NCBI GenBank assembly: GCA_029570245.1 | Contig: JAKQSH010000162.1 | Location: 1-16,067, forward strand | Direction of reading: 5' to 3' | DNA length: 16,067 nt | From: Deltaproteobacteria bacterium | Lineage (GTDB): Bacteria > Myxococcota_A > SURF-8 | Shown here: positions 1-6,761 of the stretch, one piece after another | How positions within the stretch are numbered: the first letter of the stretch is position 1 | How the letters are laid out: every line of letters begins with the position of its first letter | Translations under genes and position numbers: made by a program | The notes under the pieces: generated by a model | What the model saw: only the letters and a program-made list of their open reading frames with translations | Databases searched by the model: none | Told to the model about the DNA's origin: nothing

Positions 1-190
1 TTATGGCATGATATGAATGACAATAAAGAAGTCATGGTCACCAGGATGAAATTCGCTATGTCCACCGTGGATGAAGGGTGCGCCGGGGAGCATACTGCCT
101 CCCCGGCTGGTAATGAGGGAAGAACCAGGGAATCAAAATTAAGGGGTTCTTGGCAGGTCAGTGTGTTTTGGGTGGACATATACATGTGAT
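1..190. other. Left-edge region with no firmly supported gene; contains nested inverted repeats
   Basis: No convincing coding region is visible. Two frames stay open: a plus frame running in from the left edge and ending with TGA at 187-189, and a minus frame starting with ATG at 179 (12 nt downstream of the pseudo-receiver stop) and running off the edge. The minus frame gives MSTQNTL... with a hydrophobic stretch near its end. Neither has a good ribosome-binding site or a recognisable domain. The striking content is three perfect inverted repeats: 57-66 with 171-180 (10 bp), 82-90 with 99-107 (9 bp, GC-rich) and 120-126 with 145-151 (7 bp). They could fold as a three-way junction on either strand. 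Confidence 0.4.
82..107. repeat. Perfect 9-bp GC-rich hairpin
   Basis: GCCGGGGAG at 82-90 pairs perfectly with CTCCCCGGC at 99-107 across an 8-nt loop. It lies 84 nt downstream of the pseudo-receiver stop codon on the minus strand. No T-run follows it on either strand, so it is not a canonical intrinsic terminator. It could be an mRNA-end stabiliser or part of a larger structured RNA. Confidence 0.6.
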
Positions 191-637
191 TCACAGACCC
201 CTTTGAAGTGTGTGTTTTCTTATCTCATAATCCAGCTTGTCCATATCGAACGGACTGGGCAGGATGGATAAGCCCATATCGTTTACCGCTATCGGCCTAG
301 TTGTGAAAACGCTGTTGGTCACTACAATTACCGGAACATCCGGGCGCGCGCCTTCGATGTCGAAAATCAGGCTCATAATTTCGTGAGCCGGCAAGTCGGT
401 CTGCATGAGAATCAGATCAATTGATTCTCCGGCTGAACTTTTCAGAATGCGCAGCGCGTTATCGGCGTTAACAACATGAGCATCCCCGTAATTGAAGAGG
501 AAGAGCCCTCTGCTGAGGATGTCCGCCTGGGAGCCTTCAATGTCGACAACCAGAATCCTGAGCGAACTCAAGTCGGGTTTAACGCTCAGTGTCTTTCTTG
601 TTGCCGGTTTGCTGTTTGTTGTGAGCCTGTCTTTCAT
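191..637 (-). CDS. Degenerate stand-alone receiver-domain protein (pseudo-receiver)
   Basis: A 148-residue protein that is essentially one CheY-like receiver domain after a ~25-residue basic N-terminal tail. The beta1 acidic region reads VVDIEG (D32, E34). The beta3 phosphoacceptor position, normally Asp five residues before the MP/LP turn, is Gln79 in LMQTDLP. The beta4 Thr is kept (T107), but the beta5 Lys is Ser128 (PSPF). Standard Asp phosphorylation is therefore not expected. I chose ATG at 635-637, not a TTG at 680-682: an AAAGGGG ribosome-binding site sits 7 nt upstream of the ATG, and the TTG is inside a sigma-54 promoter element. The gene follows the NtrC-type regulator after a 248-nt gap on the same strand. 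It probably acts by protein-protein contact with that kinase/regulator pair (inference). Confidence 0.85.
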   Translation of the reverse strand: MKDRLTTNSKPATRKTLSVKPDLSSLRILVVDIEGSQADILSRGLFLFNYGDAHVVNADNALRILKSSAGESIDLILMQTDLPAHEIMSLIFDIEGARPDVPVIVVTNSVFTTRPIAVNDMGLSILPSPFDMDKLDYEIRKHTLQRGL

Positions 638-665
638 TTTCCAACCCCTTTCGATCTGGTAAGTA

Positions 666-681
666 AGCAACAGACGTGCCA
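666..681 (-). promoter_or_regulatory. Sigma-54 (-24/-12) promoter of the pseudo-receiver gene
   Basis: The minus strand reads TGGCACGTCTGTTGCT, matching the sigma-54 consensus TGGCACG-N4-TTGC(A/T) at every defined position with the required GG-N10-GC spacing. The -24 GG is at 679-680 and the -12 GC at 667-668. The predicted start of transcription is near 655, giving an ~18-nt leader that contains the ribosome-binding site at 645-651. Sigma-54 promoters need an AAA+ activator, and the gene immediately upstream on the same strand encodes one. Confidence 0.88.
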
Positions 682-701
682 AAAAATTAATATGGCAGAA
701 A

Positions 702-721
702 ACGCATTGATTTCAATGTGT
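702..721. promoter_or_regulatory. Dyad upstream of the sigma-54 promoter
   Basis: ACGCATTGATTTCAATGTGT is a near-palindrome with a perfect CATTGA-TT-TCAATG core. Its centre is about 57 bp upstream of the predicted sigma-54 transcription start. It could bind the NtrC-type regulator or a second factor. Position and symmetry are the only evidence. Confidence 0.4.
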
Positions 722-754
722 ATACGTGGTTGTTCCGATGATTGCTAGTGGATG

Positions 755-815
755 TGCAATATTATCAAAATAGCTTCAATATCTTAACAATGTCTCAAAA
801 GGGTTTGATATTGCA
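755..815. promoter_or_regulatory. Candidate enhancer (UAS) region with repeated CAATAT(C/T) motifs
   Basis: CAATATT occurs at 757-763, CAATATC at 777-783 and the inverted copy GATATTG at 807-813. The first two begin exactly 20 nt apart, about two helical turns. They lie about 100-160 bp upstream of the predicted sigma-54 start, the usual distance for NtrC-family enhancer sites. The 248-nt gap is otherwise AT-rich and gene-free. Assignment to the local regulator is inference. Confidence 0.3.
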
Positions 816-885
816 ATGAAATAACCATATGCATTCCATTATGGTATAGTTTGAATTGCTAAATTGTGTCACTCCATGACATGTT

Positions 886-2259
886 TCATCTGATGCCATA
901 AGACTTCAGTTTGCGATGTAGTGTCTGCAGACCGATGTCGAGAATACGGGCCGTCTGGCTTTTGTTCTTCATTGTGGCGTCGTACACGGAGAGAATATGA
1001 CGCTTTTCAACGTCAGCCAGTGGTTCGAGTTCGCTTGAAACTACAGTCTGCACCATTTGCCGGCCTGTGGCGGTCTGTTTCGGTTTTCGAACTTCGATGC
1101 GCAGGTGTTCTGGCTGGATTCTTCCTTTTTCGGCCAGATTCATTGCGGCTTCCACAACGCCTTTGAGTTCGCGCACGTTTCCGGGCCAGTTGTATGCAAG
1201 CAGCGTTTCGCGGGCTTCTTCGTCGATACTGGTCTGTGGTTTTTCGGAGTTTGCCAGGAAATGGGCTGCCAGCACCAGCGCATCATCACGGCGCTCGCGC
1301 AACGGCGGAATGTGCAGGTGGGCGAATTGCAGTCTGTAAAACAGGTCTTTGCGGAAACGGTGCTGCTGAACCAGTTTTTCAAGGTCCTGATTTGTGGCGG
1401 CGATGAAGCGCACGTCGGCTTTTTCGGGTGTGGTTTTTCCGACGGGGGTAAATTCTCCTTCCTGAAGAATCCTCAGCAGCTTGCCCTGCAATTCAAGCGA
1501 CAGGTCGCCGATTTCGTCCAGGAACAGCGTTCCGCCTTTTGCCTGAGCCAGGTAGCCGATTTTGTCGCGTTCAGCTCCGGTAAACGAGCCGCGAGCGTGA
1601 CCGAAGAATTCAGATTCGAACAGATTCGGAGAAAGTGCCAGCATGTTGACTGCAACAAATGGCCCTGAGGCCCGGCGGCTGGATTTGTGTACGGCGCGCG
1701 CCAGCAGTTCTTTGCCGACACCTGTTTCTCCGGTTATTAGTACAGTTATGTTCGACTGCGCGTGCAGTTCCGATTCATGCAGCAATCTGAGCATTTTTCT
1801 GTCGGCGGTTATGATTTCGCTGAATGCTTCCGGTTTGTTCAGAGCTTTTTCCAATGCGCTTTCTGAACGAAGCAGCAGGGACTCAAGCAGTCGTTTGTGT
1901 TCCAGCGCCCTTTCGAGCGAATGGTTAAGCTGTTCCGGTCTGACTGGTTTAAGCAGGTAGTCGTAAGCTCCAAGTTTAATGGTCTGAATCACCAGCCGCA
2001 GGGTATCGTTGGCTGTGACCATGATGCATTCGGTCTGCGGGCTGTTTTCTTTTATTATCTTCAGCAGATCGACACCGTCCATAACCGGCATTGTTATGTC
2101 CAGAAAGGCGATATCGAATTCGTGTGTTTCCAGCAGCGCCGGAACTTTTGTCGGATCATTTTCCGTGCAGATATCTTCGTACCCTTCGAGTCTGAGCATG
2201 CGCGCGACGCTGTCGAGAAAGGCCCTTTCATCGTCAACGAAAAGTATTGAAGTCTTCAT
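886..2259 (-). CDS. NtrC-family sigma-54-dependent response regulator
   Basis: A 457-residue transcriptional activator with the three classic domains. The receiver (about 1-120) has D9/D10, phosphoacceptor D54 (FLDITMP), T82 and K104, so it should be phosphorylatable. The AAA+ sigma-54 activation domain (about 145-385) has Walker A GETGVGKE at 177-184, Walker B LFLDEIGD with D248/E249, an L1 loop reading GSFTGA at 224-229 (usual form GAFTGA), RFRKDLFYRL near 301-310 and NWPGNVREL at 357-365. The C-terminal Fis-type helix-turn-helix is about 420-457. Its start follows the kinase stop by 1 nt, with AGAGGA as ribosome-binding site inside the kinase gene, so the two form a cognate pair in one operon. 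The likely target is the sigma-54 promoter at 666-681. Confidence 0.96.
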   Translation of the reverse strand: MKTSILFVDDERAFLDSVARMLRLEGYEDICTENDPTKVPALLETHEFDIAFLDITMPVMDGVDLLKIIKENSPQTECIMVTANDTLRLVIQTIKLGAYDYLLKPVRPEQLNHSLERALEHKRLLESLLLRSESALEKALNKPEAFSEIITADRKMLRLLHESELHAQSNITVLITGETGVGKELLARAVHKSSRRASGPFVAVNMLALSPNLFESEFFGHARGSFTGAERDKIGYLAQAKGGTLFLDEIGDLSLELQGKLLRILQEGEFTPVGKTTPEKADVRFIAATNQDLEKLVQQHRFRKDLFYRLQFAHLHIPPLRERRDDALVLAAHFLANSEKPQTSIDEEARETLLAYNWPGNVRELKGVVEAAMNLAEKGRIQPEHLRIEVRKPKQTATGRQMVQTVVSSELEPLADVEKRHILSVYDATMKNKSQTARILDIGLQTLHRKLKSYGIR

Positions 2260-2260
2260 T

Positions 2261-5017
2261 TCATTCCTCTTGATGAATCGGCAGCAGAACGGTAAAAGTA
2301 CTGCCTTCTCCCTCTTTACTGTCTACGATTATTTTCCCGCCGTGTTCGTATATGATGCGCTGGGCTATTCCCAGACCAAGGCCGGTGCCGGACTCCCGGC
2401 TTTTGGTCGTGAAGAACGGATCGAATATTTTGCTTTTGTTGCGCTCTGGAATTCCGCAGCCGTTGTCTTCGACTGTGATTTCTATCCATTCCGAAAAATC
2501 AGATTTTCTCGCTTTGACTTTCACGAACGAGTTTTCTTTGTCGGCAGCCTGTCCGGCATTTATGAGCAGGTTGATGAAAACCTGTTCGAGTTTGGACGGA
2601 TTCATATTCACCAGCGGCAGGTCTTCCTCAATCTGAACATCCAGATTCTTGACCATTTTTCTGACCTGTTTTCCGGCCAGAGTCATAACCAGATTGAGAA
2701 CATTTTCGATGCTGTCCGGTTTTTTGTTGTCGATATCCGAACTGCGTATGTAACTTTTGAGTTCGCTGACTATTCCGGTGATGCGTTCCGAGCCGTTCTG
2801 CATGTTTTCGATGAGCTTGTACAGGTCTTCCATGAAATCGTCGAATTTCATGTTTATGATTTTAAGCTCTGGATTCTGCTCTTTATGATACAGAAGGAGC
2901 GGTTCTATGGCTTCGATGTATTTCTTCAGAATCGGCAGGTTGAAATAAATGAAGTTGTTCGGGTTGTTTATTTCATGCGCCACGCCGGCGATGATCTGTC
3001 CCAGCGACGCCATTTTTTCGGCGCGGAACATCTGCTGTTCGGCCTGTTTCATTGCTGTAAGGTCAAGGAACGAAGCCACACGCTGTCGTGTACCCGGCAC
3101 CATGTTTACGGTGATGATGCCGTTAAGCTCCTGTCCGTCTATTGTTGTCAGACGAGTTTCGTAAAAATTAGGCGCCGAGTCGGAGTGTTCCGATCGCTTT
3201 TCGTGATATTCCTGCAACTGTTCTGCCGAATCGGCAGTGAAGAAATCCCACCAGTGCTTTTTGCCTTCGATGTCTTCCCGGCTGGTGTGACTTATTTCAG
3301 CAAACCTTGAATTCGCCAGGGTTATGATTCCGTCGTCTTCATAACTTATGGTGGCAGTACCTGTTGTTTCGAAAATAGTTCTATATTTTTTCTCGCTTTC
3401 GGCCAGTGCTTTCTCGGTGCGCTTCATTTCGTCGATGTCCAGACCGACACCTTCTCCATAGCCTTCTTTTTCGAACATTCTGGCCGAAAATCTGAACCAG
3501 CGGGCTTTGCCGTCGTTGCAGTAAAAGCGCGTTTCGAAATTGTTTATGACGCCCCTGTTGTCCCGGAATTCTTTATAAATGCGCGCTCTGTCATCCTGAT
3601 CAACCCAGCTTGTTCTCACATTATAGTTCTTGAGAAAAGATTCGGCGCTTTCGAATCTGAAAAGGTGGGCTATCGTTTCGTTTGCGTCCACCAGTCCGCC
3701 GTTTTTCAGCGAAACTCTGAACAATCCGACCTGGGCGCTTTCGAAGATGGTTCTGAATTTTTCTTCGCTATTTTTCAGTGCTCTAAGGCTGTATTTTTCA
3801 GTGGTAACGTCGATACAGACACCTTCCATGAATCCGCGATCACGATGTACTCTGGCCGAGTAGCGTACCCACACTTCTGTCCTGTCACGCCTTATGAATC
3901 TGGCTTCGCGGTTGTTCAACTCGTTTTCTGTTTTCAGTATATCGGCCAGTGCCTGTTTTTCGGCATCGTCAACCCAGTGTTCCCACATATTGTACTGTTC
4001 TATGAACATCCGGGTGTCTGAAAATCCGAAAATCTGAGCCATTGCTCTGTTTGCGGTTATCAGCTGACCGTCTTTTCGCAGTCTGAACAGGCCGACCTGG
4101 GCGTTTTCGAAGATGTCTTTGTATCTGCGTTCGCTTTCCTGCAACTGTCGGGCGCTTTCAAGCAGCTGTCTTTCGCGCAGGAGCACTTTTCGTACAAGAA
4201 AAGACAGGAACAGTCCGAGCAGAACGCCGGCAATCAACATAAGATTGACAATCAGGTATGAAGGATTGTTTTTTATGCCCTGTTCCGGTGCAAGCGTCAC
4301 CTGCCATTCATTGCCTGATATTTCGAATGTATGGGTTGCCAGCAGAGGATTTTTCTCAATCTGCTCAGGATCGCCGAAAGAATATATGACTTCTCCCCTG
4401 TTTTTCAGCATGAACAGGTAGTTTTCTTTCAGCTTGTCTGAAAGGCATTCCTCAACGATGGGATCGACCCGGAATACTGCATTTACGTATCCGCTTGGTT
4501 GTCCGTTGACCGTGACCGGAAAATATCCAGCCAGTCCCTTTCCTCCCTGAAGAAGATTTATCGCTGGTGTTATCTGAGGCTGACGGGTTTCCATGGCTTT
4601 CAGAATGGTTGCAGAAGCGGTCGAATGTTTCTTCAGGTCGCTGTTTACTGCTTTCCGGTTTTCATCTTCTGGAACGACCCAGCGGATTATGCCGTCTTCA
4701 TCTACCCAGTTGATTGCAAGCAATCCGGGCTGGTTGCGGTGAACCATTTCGGCTCTGAAGCGGAAGCTGTCTTCATCGAAATTGCTTGTGTGCCGCCAGC
4801 TGTCGGCCAGCATTCCGACCAGCGTAAAGCGATATCCGATGAACTCCTGTAATCTTATTGCAACCTGTTCGGCCATGACGCCGGATTTGGCCCGAATTGT
4901 TTTGCTTTCGCTCTGTCGTCCTGAAATCCAGATGAGCGTGAATATTACAGTGACGACAATGAACACCAGCAGCGGCGTCAAAGCGGTTTTTCGACTGCTG
5001 TAGTCGAACAACTTCAT
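2261..5017 (-). CDS. CHASE-PAS-PAS-PAS membrane sensor histidine kinase
   Basis: A 918-residue sensor kinase. Membrane helices at about 12-32 and 253-276 flank a ~220-residue periplasmic domain resembling CHASE (AINWVDEDGIIRWVVPEDEN near 101-120, then a GYFPV segment near 164). Three cytoplasmic PAS domains follow, about 297-408, 417-530 and 541-655. PAS1 and PAS2 share near-identical openings (IFENAQVGLFR and IFESAQVGLFR). The H-box MASLGQIIAGVAHEINNP places phosphoacceptor His at 681. The DHp domain is long, and the ATPase domain keeps the N-box (N820), G1 DNGCGIP (851-857), F-box DPFFTT and G2 GTGLGLG (877-883). It should autophosphorylate and pass phosphate to D54 of the adjoining NtrC-type regulator. 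The ribosome-binding site before ATG 5017 is weak (GAGAAG). The ligand is unknown. Confidence 0.95.
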   Translation of the reverse strand: MKLFDYSSRKTALTPLLVFIVVTVIFTLIWISGRQSESKTIRAKSGVMAEQVAIRLQEFIGYRFTLVGMLADSWRHTSNFDEDSFRFRAEMVHRNQPGLLAINWVDEDGIIRWVVPEDENRKAVNSDLKKHSTASATILKAMETRQPQITPAINLLQGGKGLAGYFPVTVNGQPSGYVNAVFRVDPIVEECLSDKLKENYLFMLKNRGEVIYSFGDPEQIEKNPLLATHTFEISGNEWQVTLAPEQGIKNNPSYLIVNLMLIAGVLLGLFLSFLVRKVLLRERQLLESARQLQESERRYKDIFENAQVGLFRLRKDGQLITANRAMAQIFGFSDTRMFIEQYNMWEHWVDDAEKQALADILKTENELNNREARFIRRDRTEVWVRYSARVHRDRGFMEGVCIDVTTEKYSLRALKNSEEKFRTIFESAQVGLFRVSLKNGGLVDANETIAHLFRFESAESFLKNYNVRTSWVDQDDRARIYKEFRDNRGVINNFETRFYCNDGKARWFRFSARMFEKEGYGEGVGLDIDEMKRTEKALAESEKKYRTIFETTGTATISYEDDGIITLANSRFAEISHTSREDIEGKKHWWDFFTADSAEQLQEYHEKRSEHSDSAPNFYETRLTTIDGQELNGIITVNMVPGTRQRVASFLDLTAMKQAEQQMFRAEKMASLGQIIAGVAHEINNPNNFIYFNLPILKKYIEAIEPLLLYHKEQNPELKIINMKFDDFMEDLYKLIENMQNGSERITGIVSELKSYIRSSDIDNKKPDSIENVLNLVMTLAGKQVRKMVKNLDVQIEEDLPLVNMNPSKLEQVFINLLINAGQAADKENSFVKVKARKSDFSEWIEITVEDNGCGIPERNKSKIFDPFFTTKSRESGTGLGLGIAQRIIYEHGGKIIVDSKEGEGSTFTVLLPIHQEE

Positions 5018-5102
5018 TGTCTTCTCGGACTTCCCTCTTCGTTTGTTCAGGTTTCTGTTTATCTTTATCCTGAGTCTGACTGTTCATTCAATCCAGACTT
5101 TA

Positions 5103-5132
5103 ATTATATGCATATTAATATGCTTTTATTAA
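5103..5132 (-). promoter_or_regulatory. Sigma-70-type promoter of the kinase/regulator operon
   Basis: On the minus strand the -10 box TATAAT (5103-5108) is a perfect consensus. A -35-like TTAATA (5127-5132) lies 18 bp upstream. Transcription would start near 5096, leaving a leader of about 80 nt before the kinase ATG. A 14-bp palindrome fills most of the spacer, as expected for an operator that blocks polymerase. Confidence 0.5.
5110..5123. promoter_or_regulatory. Perfect 14-bp palindrome, putative operator
   Basis: GCATATTAATATGC is perfectly self-complementary and sits between the -35 and -10 boxes of the kinase promoter. Palindromes in this position are typical repressor or autoregulator sites. 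AT-rich DNA raises the chance of accidental palindromes, so this remains a candidate. Confidence 0.45.
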
Positions 5133-5319
5133 GGAAAATTCATCTTTATTTTATAATGTAAATATCCTTATTTCAGCGTGTTTGTATGTTTTTTCACCAT
5201 TGAGTTGCCAGTCCGATGAACAACCGGGCGCACAATATTTTCTGCGTCTGGTTGGTATAGCTTTTTTCAGTGGGGATGACTGGATTTGTCGCAGAGATGA
5301 TGCCTTAATTCTGTTGTCG

Positions 5320-6135
5320 TCAGAACTCCGGCCTGCGCCTTTCCATGAATGCGGCTATGGCTTCCATAAGATCGGAATTCGGCAGCAGTTGAGTCTGCCT
5401 GTCGGCGGCATATTCCAGTCCGTCTTCAATGGTACGCCCACGTCCCCGGTTAAGCACTTCCTTTGTTGTCTGTACCGCCAGCGGCGAGTTCGCGGCGATT
5501 TGTCCGGCAAGTTCCGATGCCGCCCTGAGAAGCGTTTCACGGTCAGGGTAGACCGCATTCACCAGGCCGATTTTCTGCGCCTTTTCGGCAGTGATGTTTT
5601 CGGCGCTGAAAGCCATCTGGCGGGTCCAGCCTTCGCCAATGATTCCCGGAAGACGTTGCAGGCTTCCCAGGTCGGCTATCATAGCCACTGCGACTTCCCG
5701 CAAAGAAAAGACCGCATCTTCTGAGGCAATACGGATGTCGCAGGCTGCAACCAGGTCCAGCCCTCCGCCTATGCAATGGCCGTGAATGGCGGCTATCACC
5801 GGTTTTCGACAGGTTTCAGGCAGAGCGGTCTTCTGCTGGTAGCGTCTGATTACTTCCATAAACTGAGTTCCGGCCCGGTTTTCTGCATCTGTGTTGAAAA
5901 GTGTCGGCAGTTCTTCCATAAGGGACATCAGGTCGAGTCCGGCACAGAAGGTTTTACCTTCTGCCGCCAGAATTACCACGCGGCTTTCCGCGTCGCTTTC
6001 GGCTTCGGAAAAAACCTGACTGATTTCGCTCCAGAAATCGTTTCCCATGGCGTTGCGTCTGTCGGGATTGTTCAGAAAAATCCAGAAAATCGCACCGCTT
6101 CTCTCTGTCCTGAATACTTTGTATTTTTCAGGCAT
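5320..6135 (-). CDS. Crotonase-fold protein, probable delta3,5-delta2,4-dienoyl-CoA isomerase
   Basis: A 271-residue enoyl-CoA hydratase/isomerase-family enzyme. The oxyanion-hole segment AAEGKTFCAGLDLMSL (57-72) and HGHCIGGGLDLVAACDIRIA (118-137) are clear. From memory of eukaryotic ECH1, three catalytic acids are kept: D127 (GGGLDL), E147 (LREV) and D155 (IADLG), and SLQRLPGIIG follows as in that subgroup. Such isomerases shift double bonds so odd-position unsaturated acyl-CoAs can enter beta-oxidation. A longer reading starting near 6345 would run through the tRNA gene on the other strand. The ATG at 6133-6135 has GGAG 8 nt upstream and is the better start. No other fatty-acid genes are nearby. 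A generic enoyl-CoA hydratase is the alternative. Confidence 0.88.
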   Translation of the reverse strand: MPEKYKVFRTERSGAIFWIFLNNPDRRNAMGNDFWSEISQVFSEAESDAESRVVILAAEGKTFCAGLDLMSLMEELPTLFNTDAENRAGTQFMEVIRRYQQKTALPETCRKPVIAAIHGHCIGGGLDLVAACDIRIASEDAVFSLREVAVAMIADLGSLQRLPGIIGEGWTRQMAFSAENITAEKAQKIGLVNAVYPDRETLLRAASELAGQIAANSPLAVQTTKEVLNRGRGRTIEDGLEYAADRQTQLLPNSDLMEAIAAFMERRRPEF

Positions 6136-6255
6136 TGCGAGTTCTCCATTAAACGGGTTGTCCGAGAATCTGCTGTCGAGTCTATAGCATCCGTCCTCAT
6201 AATGCAACCGGAGCAGGGCAGAATGTTGTGCATATTCAATGCTGTTTGAAATACC

Positions 6256-6286
6256 TTGACTTTTGCTTCCTCGGGGTAGTAATAAT
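6256..6286 (+). promoter_or_regulatory. Promoter of the tRNA-Gly gene
   Basis: TTGACT (6256-6261, 5/6 to -35 consensus) and AATAAT (6281-6286, 5/6 to -10) are separated by 19 bp. The predicted start is just upstream of the tRNA 5' end at 6301. The spacer is longer than ideal. Confidence 0.45.
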
Positions 6287-6300
6287 CTGACTGCTTGGAT

Positions 6301-6376
6301 GCGGGCGTAACTCAGCTGGTAGAGTGGAAGCTTCCCAAGCTTCAAGTCGCGGGTTCGAATCCCGTCGCCCGCTCCA
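6301..6376 (+). tRNA. tRNA-Gly (anticodon CCC)
   Basis: A complete 76-nt cloverleaf can be folded by eye. The acceptor stem is GCGGGCG/CGCCCGC with discriminator T and an encoded CCA (6374-6376). The D arm is ACTC-AGCTGGTA-GAGT. The anticodon arm GAAGC-TTCCCAA-GCTTC gives anticodon CCC, reading GGG glycine codons. The variable loop is AAGTC and the T arm is GCGGG-TTCGAAT-CCCGT. The U73-type discriminator fits bacterial tRNA-Gly. It stands alone, divergent from the crotonase gene. Confidence 0.96.
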
Positions 6377-6445
6377 TCGTCTGCCCGATTATTTCAGTGA
6401 TTTCAATCCCGACAGTATTTATATCAATCCGACCTCAGAAATATC

Positions 6446-6472
6446 TTGACATGAGGGCGCTTTCAATAGAAT
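6446..6472 (+). promoter_or_regulatory. Possible promoter of the 60-residue protein gene
   Basis: A perfect -35 hexamer TTGACA (6446-6451) is followed by TAGAAT (6467-6472, 5/6 to -10). The spacer is only 15 bp, which is suboptimal. The placement, about 50 nt before the start codon, is suitable. Confidence 0.35.
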
Positions 6473-6523
6473 TTATACACCATTGAATTTTGTAAACCGG
6501 TAACCAGTAGAGCAGAGGCTACC

Positions 6524-6706
6524 ATGAATTCTGAGGAACAGTACGACGTATTTTACAATTTCTTCTCTGACGAGGCGATCGAAAGCATGTTCAACAACCT
6601 GCCGCAGGAAACCCTTGCCGAAATGCTGCAGGTTATCCAGCTGGTAGACAGGAAACTCGCCCGTTATAAAGAGCGCATTAAGGAACTTGAAACCAACCGT
6701 TACTGA
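6524..6706 (+). CDS. Small charged helical protein of unknown function
   Basis: A 60-residue protein (MNSEEQYDVF...) that I do not recognise. It is rich in Glu, Asp, Lys and Arg and has no signal peptide, membrane helix or cysteine. Residues 28-58 look like one long amphipathic helix (ETLAEMLQVIQLVDRKLARY followed by KERIKELE), suggesting a coiled coil or partner-binding helix. AGAGG at 6514-6518 lies 5 nt before the ATG, a possible promoter lies upstream, and a strong terminator follows 56 nt after the stop. This makes it a complete single-gene transcription unit, which supports a real gene. Confidence 0.72.
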   Translation: MNSEEQYDVFYNFFSDEAIESMFNNLPQETLAEMLQVIQLVDRKLARYKERIKELETNRY

Positions 6707-6761
6707 CCGCCCTGTTCTGCGGGGTGCAGTCGGCTGATATCTTTATGTTATCCCGCCGATC

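Larger units (their letters stand above)
5018..5319. other. Gene-free interval before the kinase operon
   Basis: These 302 bases separate the crotonase stop from the kinase start, both on the minus strand. The half nearest the kinase is very AT-rich and holds the promoter at 5103-5132 with its 14-bp palindrome. The other half (about 5200-5319) shows no supported gene, and I found no convincing terminator for the crotonase gene. Confidence 0.6.

Noticed and set aside
1..189. Plus-strand open frame running in from the left edge and ending 2 nt before the pseudo-receiver stop
   Set aside because: It could be the 3' end of a convergent gene, but at least one minus-strand frame is also open, no domain is visible, and the strong inverted repeats suggest non-coding DNA. 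Left undecided.
824..881. Small inverted repeats after the NtrC-type regulator (824-829/840-845 and 867-871/877-881)
   Set aside because: Stems are only 5-6 bp and no proper T-run follows, so I do not call a terminator.
2009..3310. 433-codon open frame antisense to the kinase and regulator
   Set aside because: Shadow of two clear genes, with no ribosome-binding site or domain; its composition is that of an antisense frame.
6180..6215. TTGCAT and TATAGA boxes upstream of the crotonase gene (minus strand)
   Set aside because: The spacer is only 15 bp and the match is moderate; not convincing as a promoter.
6295..6486. Plus-strand 63-codon open frame beginning MDAGVTQLVEWKLPKLQVAG
   Set aside because: It is translation of the tRNA-Gly gene; GVTQLVE...GSNPVARS peptides are a well-known tRNA artefact.
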